From Selaginella tamariscina (lineage: Eukaryota; Streptophyta; Lycopodiopsida; Selaginellales; Selaginellaceae): a stretch of DNA of 64,000 nt. A model generated the notes under the pieces. It saw only the letters and a list, made by a program, of their open reading frames with translations, had not been told where the DNA came from and ran no database searches. The stretch spans positions 135,919 through 199,918 of the forward strand of contig PUQB01000350.1 in assembly GCA_003024785.1 (NCBI GenBank). The letters are read 5' to 3'. The position numbers and the translations under genes were made by a program. This document shows, piece by piece, positions 52,015 through 63,590 of the stretch. Each line of letters starts with the position of its first letter. Position 1 is the first letter of the stretch.

Positions 52015-52738
52015 AGGAGTGTACGTGTGTGTGCAAGAGATAGATAAATAAATAAAATTATACAGTACTGGTACACATAATATATGTGTGTACATAGGTA
52101 TATATATGTGTGTATATGTATATCGTGTGTATGCGTGTGAGCGAAACAAATAAAATCATACAGATAAACAAACACACACACACACATATATATACACAGG
52201 AGTGTGCTGTGTGTGCGAAAAATAAAACTAATAAATAAATAAAATTATACAGATAAACACACACATATATATGTGTGTATATAGATATATAACCATAGAG
52301 AAAGAGAGAGAGTCTGTGAATATATATATAAACTAGTTGTATACTATTTGTTAATATGCATTGATTATATATATATATATGTAAAGCAGTGTGCGTGTGT
52401 GGGAGAGATAGATCAATAAAAAAAATTATATAGATAATGGTACACATAATATATGTATGTATATATGTATATAGGTACATATATATGTGTATATGTATAT
52501 TGTGTGTATGCGTGTGTGAGCGAAACAAATAAATCATACAGATAAACAAACACACACACACACATATATATACACAGGAGTGTGCGTGTGTGTGCGAGAG
52601 ATAAAACTAATAAATAAATAAAATTATACAGATAAACACACACATATATATATGTGTGTATATAGATATATAACCCATATGAATATATAAGCATATATAT
52701 AAACTAGTGTTGTATATTATTTGTTAATATGCATTGAT

Positions 52739-52780
<42 letters not shown>

Positions 52781-52794
52781 GTGTGTGTGTGTGT

Positions 52795-52826
<32 letters not shown>

Positions 52827-52960
52827 GCAGTGTGCGTGTGTGTGGAGAGATAGATCAATAAAATTTTTTTTATAGATACTGGTACCCATAAAATTATATG
52901 CACACTCCTATACATATATACATACATACATATATACACACACACACACACAGATCTCAC
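51930..52960. repeat. Tandem microsatellite field with ~370 bp period
   Basis: (TA)n, (GT)n and CA-rich tracts alternate with units containing GATAGATCAATAAA, ACTGGTACACATAATATATG, GAGCGAAACAAATAAA and CATACAGATAAACAAACACA. The unit near 52030-52380 recurs at 52400-52740. Open frames of (HT)n/(YI)n type on the minus strand are by-products. Confidence 0.85.
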
Positions 52961-53340
52961 CTGTGTGCACAGCCGCCGCCGCCGATTTCACATCCGCCGC
53001 CTCTTGAAACCCTAAGAATATACCTAAACCCTAAAGGAATTAAATATATATATTAACCCTAATAGAATATTCCTTCTGAGAATATACTTAAACCCTAAAA
53101 AGAATAAAATATAGATTCGCCCTAAATGAATATTCTTTCATTATATTATTAGCGTGTGCATGTGCGTGGGTGTATCACATACACCCCAAAAATATAAATC
53201 ATGCAGGGATTTAACATGTGTGTGTCCATGAGAGTGTTAAAGTTTCATGTGTATCAATACATACATACACATTACATATATTAATACACATAATATATAC
53301 ATACACACGTGTATACACACAGACATACATACATATTACA

Positions 53341-53975
53341 TGGGTTTAGGGTTTAGGGTTTAGGGTTTGGATTTAGGATGGATCATGCATGGTGTGTATG
53401 TATGAGAGAAGAGAGAGTGTTGAAAAATTATTTTTGTACACATTGCATATATTAGTACACATATTATACACAGATATACATACATAGTATATGAGAGAAG
53501 AGAGACAGTACATATTATGGATCATGCATGGTGTGTATTATACACACAGACATACATACATATTAGTACATAATATTAGAGAGACCGAGTACATATTATA
53601 GATCATGCATGGTGTTTATGTTTGAGAGAAGAGAGACAATACATATTAACATGGATCATGCATGGTGTGTATGTTTGAGAGAAGAGAGACAGTACATATT
53701 AACATGGATCATGCATGGTGTGTATGTATGAGAGAAGACAGAAAGTACACATATATACATACAGAGTACATATATATACATACACACATGTATACACACA
53801 GACATACATACATATTACATGAGTAAATTCATTGTGTTACATATTAGGGTTTAGGGTTTAGGGTTTAGGATGGATCATGCATGGTGTGAAGAGAGAGTGT
53901 TGAAAAATTATTTTTGTACACACATGTATACACAGGGTTTAGGGTTAGGGTTTAGGGTTTAGGGTTTGCTCCCAA
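53341..53975. repeat. Interstitial telomere-like (TTTAGGG)n tracts and ~50-bp tandem units
   Basis: Plant telomere-type GGGTTTAGGGTTTAGGG tracts occur at about 53341-53367, 53845-53870 and 53937-53970. Between them units with GGATCATGCATGGTGTGTATG plus GAGAGAAGAGAGACAGTACA repeat at about 53379, 53518, 53600, 53653, 53703 and 53873. The tracts are 3-5 repeats long and imperfect. Confidence 0.85.
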
Positions 53976-54186
53976 CAAGCTTAAATAAATATTACACATG
54001 TAAATTCAATGTGTTACATACACACAGATTGAGTACATATATCATACATGCGTTGAACATGATGTTTTCAATAAAGAAGCAACATATTTCTTCAGTTTGG
54101 TTTAGGGTTGTGCATGTGTGTGCAGATGTGTTTTTGTAAGTTCTTGTAATGCGTGTGTAAATTTATGATTGTTTATATATGTGTGC

Positions 54187-54950
54187 AAAACAAACATCGA
54201 ATAATTAAGAAAATAATATTAATAAACACACTATGAACATATTTTAAATTATACATAATAATATATGATTTTATCTAATATATAGCCATATAATTTTAAT
54301 AATATATATTAATTTAATATTGATAAAAATGTTTAACATTGAAATATTCTTGAAATAATAAGAAATTAATTGAGAAAATCCCATTAATATATACAAATGT
54401 AAATTAAGTACTCAAATAATTAACTAAATTAATTATCATAATCATGTTTAATATTGGAATATTCTTGGAATAATAAGAAAATAATAAAGAATATCCCATT
54501 AATATAAAGAAGATTAATTACTCAAGTAATTAAGGAAATGATATTAATATACACACTATGAACATATTTTAAATTATACATAATAATACATCATTTTATC
54601 TAATATATAGTCATATATAGTTTAATAATATATATTAATTTAATATTGATAATAAGGTTTAACACATGAATATTCTTGAAATAATAACAAATTAATTGAG
54701 AAAATCCATTAATATATACAAATGTAGAATAATTACTGCAATAATTAAGAACAAGACTAATTTAATTATGATAATCAGGTTTAATATTAGAATATTCTTC
54801 AAATATTAATAAAATAATAAAGAATATCCCATTGATACTAGGAAATGAAAACTAAATACTCGAGTAATTAAGAAAATAATAATAATAAACAGACTATGAA
54901 TATATTTTAAATGATACATAATAATATATCAATTTATTTATTGTATAAGT
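54187..54950. repeat. AT-rich tandem repeat, ~335 bp unit
   Basis: The block containing AATTAAGAAAATAATATTAA, ACTATGAACATATTTTAAAT and TACATAATAATA recurs at about 54200, 54530 and 54870, with TTTAATATTGATAA and AATATTCTTGAAATAATAA between. Three degenerate units are visible, with no gene. Confidence 0.7.
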
Positions 54951-55559
54951 ATATATTTATATATATATATAATATAAATATACTTGAATACTAAGAATGT
55001 AGAATATAGTCTAAAATTTCGTAATATTAAATAGCTTGAATCACTTGAATAACATTAAATGCAATTTTAAAATACTCATTGGAACTGGAGAGTATATATG
55101 TCAAAGTGTCGGATATTTGTGTCAACTCATCTTAAATTTTATTTTCTATTCAATTTTAAAAAAATTTGAATTTCTGACATATGTATTGTCGGTCTGACAT
55201 GTAAATTTGAAAATGCATTTAATTTCCCACTCAAATTCAGATCTGGTTCTTTCTCCGGCAAGGGTTTTTCATTTCTGTATTTTTCACTGTTTAGATCTTC
55301 TTTTTCTTCATAGTGATCATCTCAGGAGCGAGATTAAATTGAGTACTATTCTTTATAGGAAAGCACGGCGCCTTCAGTGCTGTTTACAAGTAAGTATTAT
55401 AAACAAATTTAAAAATACTTATAAAGATTCACTCTATTACATTCTCTCTTAAAATTACAATTTAGGGGTTTAGGAATGCATTAGGATTATAATATATTCC
55501 GTTAGGGATTTATCCCGTTTAAATATCCTTTTAACTTAATATTCTAGGTTAACCGGGGC

Positions 55560-56158
55560 GGCGGGATTAATCCGGCCATTTCTTTTTCGCCTCTTCGAAG
55601 AGGTGGCGGGATTAATCCCGCCACCATCTCTCGGGCAATGCTTCTCCGCCACTGAAAAAGAGTGGCGGGATTAATCCGCCGATAACCTTCTCAACTGATG
55701 AAGAGTTACCAGAATTTATTAGAAAGAGTTGTCGGCGGATTAATCCCGCCAACCATTTTAGGAGGCAAGGAAGGGGTGGCGGGATTAATCTCGCCACCAC
55801 ATCCCTGTTTTAAGGATTTGGGGACAGGATTTATCCCGAGATCTCTTTGAAATCATAGTTTTGGAGAGAGTTATGTGCAGGTTTAATCCCGCCACCCATT
55901 CCCCGTCGTAAGAATTGTGGGCGGGATTAATCCCGCCATCTCTCTCCGATGAGGAAGAGAGTCGGCGGGATTAATCCCGCCGGACTCCCCCGAGGAGGAA
56001 GAGGCGGCGGGATTAATCCCGCCGGCTCTTCCTTGTCGGAGGGAGTCCAAGGCGGGATTAATCCCGCCGACTCTCTCCGAAGGGGTTGAGTCGGCGGCGG
56101 GATTAATCCCGCCGACCGTTCCTCGTCGGAGGGATTCGTGGGCAGGATTAATCCCGCC
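55560..56158. repeat. Palindrome array 2 (GGCGGGATTAATCCCGCC)
   Basis: Six exact copies (starts 55605, 55920, 55964, 56006, 56051, 56096) and at least five variants (55560, 55664, 55734, 55778, 56141). Copies from 55920 onward are spaced 42-45 bp, matching array 1. Spacers contain TCTCTCCGA/GGAGGAAGAG-like text unrelated to the array 1 spacers. The array ends about 150 bp before the first ATG of the plus-strand gene. Confidence 0.95.
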
Positions 56159-56311
56159 CATCATTATATTAATCAAACATGAGATATTATCTCTAAACAT
56201 AATTATGTATTATTGCATATGCATATTATTAAGTAACCGTAATTCAGATTTCTTAGAAATATTGCATAAACAGATATCATAAATAATACAATTATTTATG
56301 TGCAGGACAAT

Positions 56312-59300
56312 ATGTTTAATACTGGAGATAAAGTATGTCTTCTTCGGAACAACGAGATAGTTGGCACTGGAACTGTGGAAGTTTGAGATAATAATGCATC
56401 ATGTCACAATATTGCCCAAGGATCTTGTGTGTATGTATGGGTGAACACCATTTACAAGCATGTTGAGGTTCTGGGAATGGAATTTGAGGAGGGTTCTCTG
56501 TATTGTGGAATTTGGATGAAGTCAAGGCTGACACAGAATATGCAGAGTCACAAACAAATAGTAGCACGAGTTTACCAGATGATGGCTTGCCTGCTGTGAT
56601 GGATGAGGTGATTCTCTTTCTTCGTGAGATTGAAGTCGGAAGAGGCATCATCACAGCTATAAATCCAATGGAAGCAGTGTCAGAAGAGAAACTAGGGTCC
56701 GACTTCGTGGGTGTAGTTGTGACAGAGGTTTCACCTAATGGCAAATTGTATCCTGGATCCCTCGTGAGGTGGCAAACATCTGAATTAAGACGGCAAGATG
56801 GTTCAACATATTCTGGGTTGGATTTCAATAATAACAATCCGGAAAAACAACTCATATTTGAAGAGGTTCCTTGCATTGGTCCTATTGTAAGAAAAAGGCG
56901 ATTCATGGGTTGTAGATCTTCCCCTGCAAGTTTCAGCAAGAGGGTAAAGATGGATCCTACATCTTCCGAAAGTGTTACGAACATTTCCACGATTGACTGT
57001 TGCAAGAAGAAGTGTTGTCAGATGGCAGACCGGAATGAAATTACCCAATGTAGACATGTCTTTCGTACGCTCACCCAAAAGCAAAGGCATGAGTTTGTAT
57101 ATTGCACTAACTGGGTGTATTGATGGAATGGCCTCGGACACAGGTTATCAGAGTACATCCATGGTATTTAATAAGGTGGCCATCTGCTTCAAAGCTTGGT
57201 ACAGTATATACGGGATCCCAAAGACCACGTTCTACCGTCGGAGGGATGAGTGGCTAGATGGAGCGCGAACCTCAGTTCATGGGAACACTCACTTGGTCAA
57301 AACCCGCTCTCACATGGCAGCCATAGAGATACTCAAGGCTTTTGTGAAAGCAAATGCAGACAGGATGCCTCACAAATGCCGAACCACAAATGCAGGGTCA
57401 GGGAAAATCTCAAGGTTTTGCCTTCAATCTACACTCAATTGAAGCTGTGTGAACATGTGAACAAGTGCCTCAGTTTGATGGGGCTCCAAGCAATCTGCAC
57501 TGGTACCTTCAACAACATATGGAATACTCATTTTAAGGATGTGGAGATTGCAAAACACTCTAGCTTTTCCAAGTGTGACACTTGTACATCATTGAAGGCT
57601 GCAGAGGCTTGTGCAAAAACCTTGGTGGAGATCACTGCCATTCAAAAGAAGATGGAGGCCCACATGATTGCACAACAAACTTGCCGGTCTCAGTACTATG
57701 CACACCGCATGCTTTCTGTGTCACGCCCATCAGAGTACCTGTGCTTGATCCATGACAAGATGGATCATTCAAAGACCAGCATTCCAAAGCTCTTTGCAAC
57801 ACCAAAGTGCCTTGGAAATGTCATGAAACTTCCGATTTCATTGACAGGTGTGCTAACACATGGACACGGTTGTGAGTCATATGGACACTTTTCACTTCAC
57901 ATTGGTCTAGCGACTCCAATTTCACTATTGGGTCGTTGGCTATGTGTTTCAGAAACCTTGAAGCCCACTCACAGACAAGTCCTATCAGTGATCTCAAAGT
58001 GAAGAAACAACACCTTCAACCTTTACATAATGCTCTCATGAACACGTCTGCACTTGAGGCTACTTGGGAATATGAGAGGCATTGTCAACAGCCTGCACAG
58101 AAAACAGATGGCCTGTTGAGAGTTCTGGTTCAGTGGAGGGATCTAGCTCAAATAGTGTACATGTGTCCTCAACATCAAATAAGCTTCCTCGTCATTTGCT
58201 TTTACAGATGGATAATTGTGCAGGCGAGAACAAAAATAGGTAAATCATTTTACTTAAGGGTTTCTCAAGCTCATACTTACTTTTATTTTCTAGATATGTG
58301 CTAACATACTTGTCAATGCTTGTTGCCAAAGGTGTGTTTGAAACAATCACGCTCAGTTTCCTTATGGTTGGTCACACTCATGAAGATATTGATGCGTTCT
58401 TCAGCAAGGTCTCCAACTCTACAAAAAGGACAAGTGCACTTACCTTACCGCATATAATGAATCTTTTTGAAAATTGCATCTCTAAAAAAGTTGTGCTTTG
58501 CTTGTGACTAAGGTGCCAGACTTCAAAAAATTTCTCAAGGAGTATATAAAAGAAGGGAGTGATTCTTTAGTTGGTCACCTTGTGCCGCTACAATTCTTTT
58601 TCTCCATACGAGATGGTATACCTATTATGCAGTACAAGTTACGGCCATCAAAGCAGGAGTGGTTACCGAAAGAGGGCTTAATGCTCTTCAAAAGTGGAGA
58701 GGATGGAAAGCCACTTCTCCCAGAAGGACAACCAGACCCTATTCCATTGAGTGCCCAGCTCAAGGAACAAGAGGTTATTATTGATGGCATCAAAAAATAT
58801 GTGGCATGGGTTCAAAAATCGATGCCAAAGAATTCTGATAAGGCAACTGGTTACTCAGAACTATATAAGCATGTGGTCGACTATTGGGAGACTGTTGTTC
58901 GAGAGTTGGAAGGGCCTACTGTCACAAGTACAGAATTGCAACACCCTTTCTGGCCTAAAACAAGGTGGCGAGAGGAGATTAAAATGACATCACTGAGCAT
59001 AGACGACATAGAAGCCAGTAGTGATGTGGAAGTGCAAACCCCACACTTTGTTGGACAAAGGAACCAAAAACCTAAAGCATACTTTGATTGTTGCCAGGAT
59101 CTTCAAAAACTAATGATGGTTCTCATTACTCCAGATGCGTCATATAATCAGCCTATTTGGATGGGTCAAATTATCGACACACCTGAAGTAATAACAAAAA
59201 ATAGTATTGTTAAGGTTGCATGGTTCAAACCACAAAAAAGGCGACACGAGAAGGAGAGCGAAAGATATAATGGATGCCTAGAGAAAACATGGTCTCCCAA

Positions 59301-59421
59301 TCAAAAAGACCCAGCATGTTTTATAAATGTTAAATCCATTCGATATGGGTGGATGTCAAGAAGCGTTGATAAAGTCACGATTAACAAAACTGCAAGGGAA
59401 TGTATGTTTTCTGAAGCTTAA
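56312..59421 (+). CDS. DUF7869-like protein with possible DDE/RNase H-fold core (candidate transposase)
   Basis: The likely start at 56312 (MFNTGDKVCLLRNNEIVGTG) meets a TGA after 24 codons, with coding-like frame after it (FMGCRSSPASF region). Further along are a Cys-rich segment (CCKKKCCQMADRN), a helix-turn-helix-like YGIPKTTFYRRRDEWL near 57195-57245 and a CxxC in FSKCDTCTSLKAAE near 57565. Three acidic blocks follow: LIHDKMDH (about 57747), LLQMDNCAGENKNRYVLTYL (57202-58310 region; motif at 58205) and LMVGHTHEDIDAFFSK (about 58360-58403). A 54-bp intron at 58240-58293 splits NKN/RYV. The C-terminal part to TAA at 59419 is open for 307 codons. At least four frame changes occur. The family is known mostly from mobile-element-like proteins; catalysis is inference. 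Confidence 0.65.
58240..58293 (+). other. 54-bp intron in the DUF7869-like gene
   Basis: Donor AATAG/GTAAATC and acceptor TTTTCTAG/ATATG give the frame NKN-R-YVL across the junction. It is a clear GT-AG intron, showing that the gene was adapted to nuclear splicing. Confidence 0.85.
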
Positions 59422-59865
59422 AGCAATTATAAATTATAAATATCATATATTTAATATTCATAATTATTATAAACTCTTTAATAATAGTACCAAATTGTAT
59501 ACTTAACTATATAAATTTAAAAAATGATATGGAAGATTGACTATATTATTATAGGATTTTATATATATATTATTACTACTACAAATTTTAATTAATAATG
59601 TTATATTTAAATATTAATATTTTAATAACAACATCAATATTTATATAATGTACCTCTTATGCTCTTCCTTAATTGTTATATTAGGCAATATATTATATAA
59701 TTTAATACCTTTTACTTTTATAATGTTATTAATTTTTTTTCAATGAATGCTATAATTTATTAAAGGGTAGAATACAAAATAGAATATTCTAAAGAATATT
59801 CCTTTAATATTAGAAAATGCTAATTAAATAGCTAAAATTGTTAATTATTAGGAAATGGGACTATA

Positions 59866-59920
59866 GCCATGCCCATTTTAGTTACAACTTGCATAAATGC
59901 ATGATTTAATTGGCTCCATA
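59866..59920 (-). repeat. Right terminal inverted repeat of the putative element
   Basis: CATGCCCATTTTAGTTACAA with CTTGCATA forms the core, the reverse complement of 45219-45246 apart from two bases. It lies about 445 bp after the stop of the plus-strand gene. Confidence 0.65.
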
Positions 59921-59924
59921 ACTC

Positions 59925-62330
59925 ACAATATTAAAAAACATGTTGATTATTTCAAGTCTAAGGAATTTTAGATAGAAACCTTTTTATTATTAAGGAATAT
60001 TTTATAAATGTTTTATAAAAAAAATACAAAAATAATATATATTTAAAAATCTTAGGTAGTAGTCATAGCCACAAAAATGAGTAAATCAAAAAAGGAATGA
60101 CAATACTATAAATAATAAACAATTATGATGATAAACATATAAATAAGGATGACAAAGTAAAGAGAGGATATCCCATATTAGTAATAATCTATGTTTTTGA
60201 ATGAGTTTAGCATTTTTTAAACTGAGTTATTCTTATCCTTGTTGTATGTGTGGTAATTTATGCTTTTGCATTGGTTAATATTAATCGTGTTATTGATGAT
60301 TTGTATATGTGAGATTTTAATCCTTAACACATATGAACCACATCCTTTAACATTATATGTAACCATTCTTAAGGGTTATAATGATAACTTATATTACTTG
60401 AAATGATATCAAATCCTTTACACAGTATAACCTTAATGTATACATGTCAGAGTTTTAACCCGGAGCTAACATGTGGCAACACGTGGCCTTCCGGGTTAAA
60501 ACTCTGACAATTAGTATCGGAACTTATTCTCTGCGGTCAGTAGGATTGCTTAAAGTTATAGGGTGTTTCATAGTTTAGTTAGTTCTAAATTTTTAAAGTA
60601 CTTTATCACTTTCGGCTAATGTTTGAATTCAACATGAAGAGTTGGTCTGAGATTATAACTTTTCATAGTACACCTACTTCATAAATGGCTGTGAGTTATG
60701 AACTCGAATATCAAAAGTAACACTTGGAAGTCAACTTCCAAGTTGTATGCTAAAGTTATTTTACTTTATGATTGTTCAGGTTACTTTACCATATACTTTT
60801 ACAAGACATGGCATGTTAATTTGTTTTAGCTTACAAATTAAGTCTTGTGAGGTTGATATCCTAAGTTTATGTAACTTATTTAGATAATATATATAGTTTT
60901 TAAATTATATTGAATATAAAATATAATATACATTTTACTTCTACACATTAATGAAAATTTTTCTTTTTCTTTAAAAGTATTTGAATTTGGATAACACATG
61001 ATTTAGAAACAGACAGTGTCTATTGAGTTTTGGCTTAAGTCAAGATTCAATATCAGATCTAACAATAGTGTTCAAACAGGGAAAGACTTATGTTCAAATG
61101 TGTGTTTTGACTTCAAAAGAAGGGCATATTCAAACATAAGAGTGAACACTACATTTTTACAGAAGTTATAAAATAAGCATATAATGAATATGTTAAGTAG
61201 TTGGTTCAAAGATCCAATGTAATTAAAGTATTGTATGATGTTCGTAATTTTAATGATGCTAGTTACAAGTAACATTAGGTGAAATAGTTTACTAAGTTCA
61301 AGTTACCTGATTTGAACAAAGTACAACTTGAAACCTTAGTTAGCTGTAAGCGTGCATTTTGTATTCAAGTTAGCTAGCTCGACTAACTTGATTATGAAGT
61401 TATCTCATGTGGGATCATAAGAATGAGATAGAATAATAGATGTTGGTAGTAGATGGATTTAATGTTGCATCGCTATCAAGGCAGCTTTTGGGTAGATGGC
61501 ATGATCTATTAGAAAGAGTAATGTTGGAAACATATGTTTACATTTTCAGTTTACTGAGTAATGAAGGACTTGCATAGTCAAGGCGTTTAGCACACACTTG
61601 TGCATTTTCATTATTAACTCTTTAATATTGAAATCTATGACGTTGTTTGCAATATGGGGATAAGCTCTTGAACAAGGGTGATTCCTTGGTTAAAAAGAGC
61701 ATGATTTGGGATTTTCCACTTTCGTTATCGATTAAATAAGGAAACTTACTAAGTTTAATAACTTATATTGGAACTATCAATGAGCTAGTAACAGTCGGAT
61801 TTCCATTAGAGGTTTAAGTGCATGTACCTTCTCAGAGAGTCGGTATTCGATAAGAATCAGAAGTTATTATTTTTCAATAACAATTTCATTTTAGAGTTGA
61901 ATACGATTACTCAAAAGATGGTATCTTGACTTTGCATCATGGTTACAAATATGAAAACAGAACATACTATGTATCTTCAATTCTTTGGAATATAAAAATA
62001 AAAATAAAAATAGACTTAAGGTTTGATTATATTGCTTGGGTTAATTGTCGGTTCTATCTTAAGATTTGATGGTGTTCCTTGAGTTTACTTTAACATTCAT
62101 GAAAATACAAGATCGAGGTTTGTGATTAACTCAAGAAGTTGGTGTCCCTTCTTGATGATCATAGTTCATGGTTCCTAACGTATGGTTTAATATTCGATAC
62201 GAAAATATGAGGTTTTTTATCACCTCATTTGTTAAGATATTTATATTCTAGACTTTGAAAATATTTGTGACAGTCTTTCTAAGATTGATTTTAAATGACT
62301 TGTCAGAGTATGGTATGATATCTCTTCAAA
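59925..62330. other. AT-rich flank with no gene
   Basis: No supportable gene. It contains the small hairpin repeat listed at 60445-60509 and a block at about 62208-62290 related to the LTR flank near 26513. Confidence 0.5.
60445..60509. repeat. 65-bp hairpin formed by the ends of the TGTCA repeat family
   Basis: TGTCAGAGTTTTAACCCGG at 60445-60463 is the exact reverse complement of CCGGGTTAAAACTCTGACA at 60491-60509. The loop contains CTAACATGTGGCAACACGTGG, the sequence that follows the same end in copies A and D. It may be a minimal, internally deleted family member. Confidence 0.8.
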
Positions 62331-62332
62331 TA

Positions 62333-63590
62333 AATAAGGTAGAGTATGAGTAGGAGAGCTCCTGGGTTCATGACTAAGTTCGTTGCTCTTCTGCCAGTGC
62401 AAGCTTTAGCTTGTGTCGTTAAGGTACAACCCTCTATTGTGCCACCCTAACTTCCAGATGACAGGGGTACGTCCCACCTTCGAGGTAGCTCACCCTTAAT
62501 GTTGGCTAATCATGCTTGGAAGGTCTTGTCAGAATGCACATTCCAAGAGGCAAGGTTGAGGCTTGTCTCCAACCTCCTCTTCCACGTCAAGCTAGGTGTA
62601 GCACTCATGGCCAAGCAAGGCACATTTCATGTCCTTGTTGAACTGTGAGTGTGGGATTTGTTTAACAGGTTCACATTACCCAGTTCCTAAGGGTTCAGTA
62701 AGGGGTTCTAGAGTTGGCATTTAGGAGCCACGTTTGTGCACTTGGTGCAACTCTTGAATCTAAGGGCTATGGCATGATAGTGCACATTATGGAAGGCAGT
62801 GTCACATGGAGATGAGACATTGGGCTAGACGTCACATGATACAACGCCCAAGGCACGTCCTTTGGGGTTGTGTTCATGGGTTTATTGCCAAGGAGTTGGA
62901 TATTCTAACAAATATGCATGTTTATGCTCGCATTTAGGTGCTAAGCTTTGGGCATTTGCTCAAGGGAGGTTAGGTCTCGTAACTAGGTGTGCTTAGGTAC
63001 ACTTGCTAAGGGAGTGTTCTCCTTGAAATCTAGGGATTGAACAACCTAAGCTTGTTAGCATGAGCCCTTTCATGAAGCACTCGCAAGGTCATGTGCTTAA
63101 GGTTATTCAAACCTAGAGTTTGCTAAGTAGAACACTATGGTGCATACTCGTGCCCTCACTAAGTACTAGCCCTAGGTCTAGGGTATAACTTAACCACTCA
63201 AACCCTCAAGGGTTAGTCATGGTTCAGGGTACCCCTTGTCGCCCTAAAGGGGGTACGCCCAAATGAGGGTGATTTCTCAAGGGGTAAATGGCGATGCCTT
63301 AACTTTGTCATGGGGTATGTGTAAGGCACATCTCCTTGATGAGGTTAGGGCATGAGCCTGTCTAGGTCTACTAGGATAGGATCTTAAAGTCTACTCGGGA
63401 TATCCTTTAGGGTTCGGGGGATGGTCATTCTAGGGGACTTAGGGTAGGACTCTAAGTGTTCTGTTTAACTAGACATTTGAGTTAGACTCTTGGGATTATC
63501 TTGAAAGACTTAGCGTTGCTCACACAAGGAATTGACGCTGGAAGGCCACTTGGCAGCCACATGTTATCCCTCTGGGTTAAAACTTTAACA
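62333..63590 (-). repeat. Dispersed repeat, TGTCA family, copy F
   Basis: A reverse-orientation copy. Blocks match copies A and D in reverse complement: GCACAACCCTCTATTGTGCC-like text, ACAGGGGTACGTCCCACCTT, TAGTCATGGTTCAGGGTACC and GGGGGATGGTCATTC. It ends GGGTTAAAACTTTAACA at 63590. The distal end with TGTCATAGTTTT is missing. Confidence 0.7.

Larger units (their letters stand above)
45219..59893. mobile_element. Putative ~14.7 kb inverted-repeat-bounded element with ParB-like, DUF7869-like and HAD-phosphatase-like genes
   Basis: The segment is bracketed by an imperfect inverted repeat (left core 45219-45246, right core 59866-59893; 26 of 28 bases match). Inside are two minus-strand genes and one plus-strand gene, with a ~6.3 kb central region between the divergent genes that carries two palindrome arrays. 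The palindromes were seen only inside these limits. No target-site duplication could be identified with confidence, and no known transposon superfamily terminus was recognised. The one-unit reading rests on bracketing termini, confined palindromes and divergent gene order, and remains inference. Confidence 0.5.

Noticed and set aside
51909-52960. Several 60-170 codon minus-strand frames rich in His, Thr, Tyr and Ile
   Set aside because: They are translations of (CA)n, (TA)n and (GT)n microsatellites.
56312-56500. TNP1/En-Spm-like N-terminal domain in the DUF7869-like gene
   Set aside because: The short GDKVCLLR...VGTGTV and KHVEVLG text is only suggestive, is split by a TGA, and no CACTA termini are present at the element ends.
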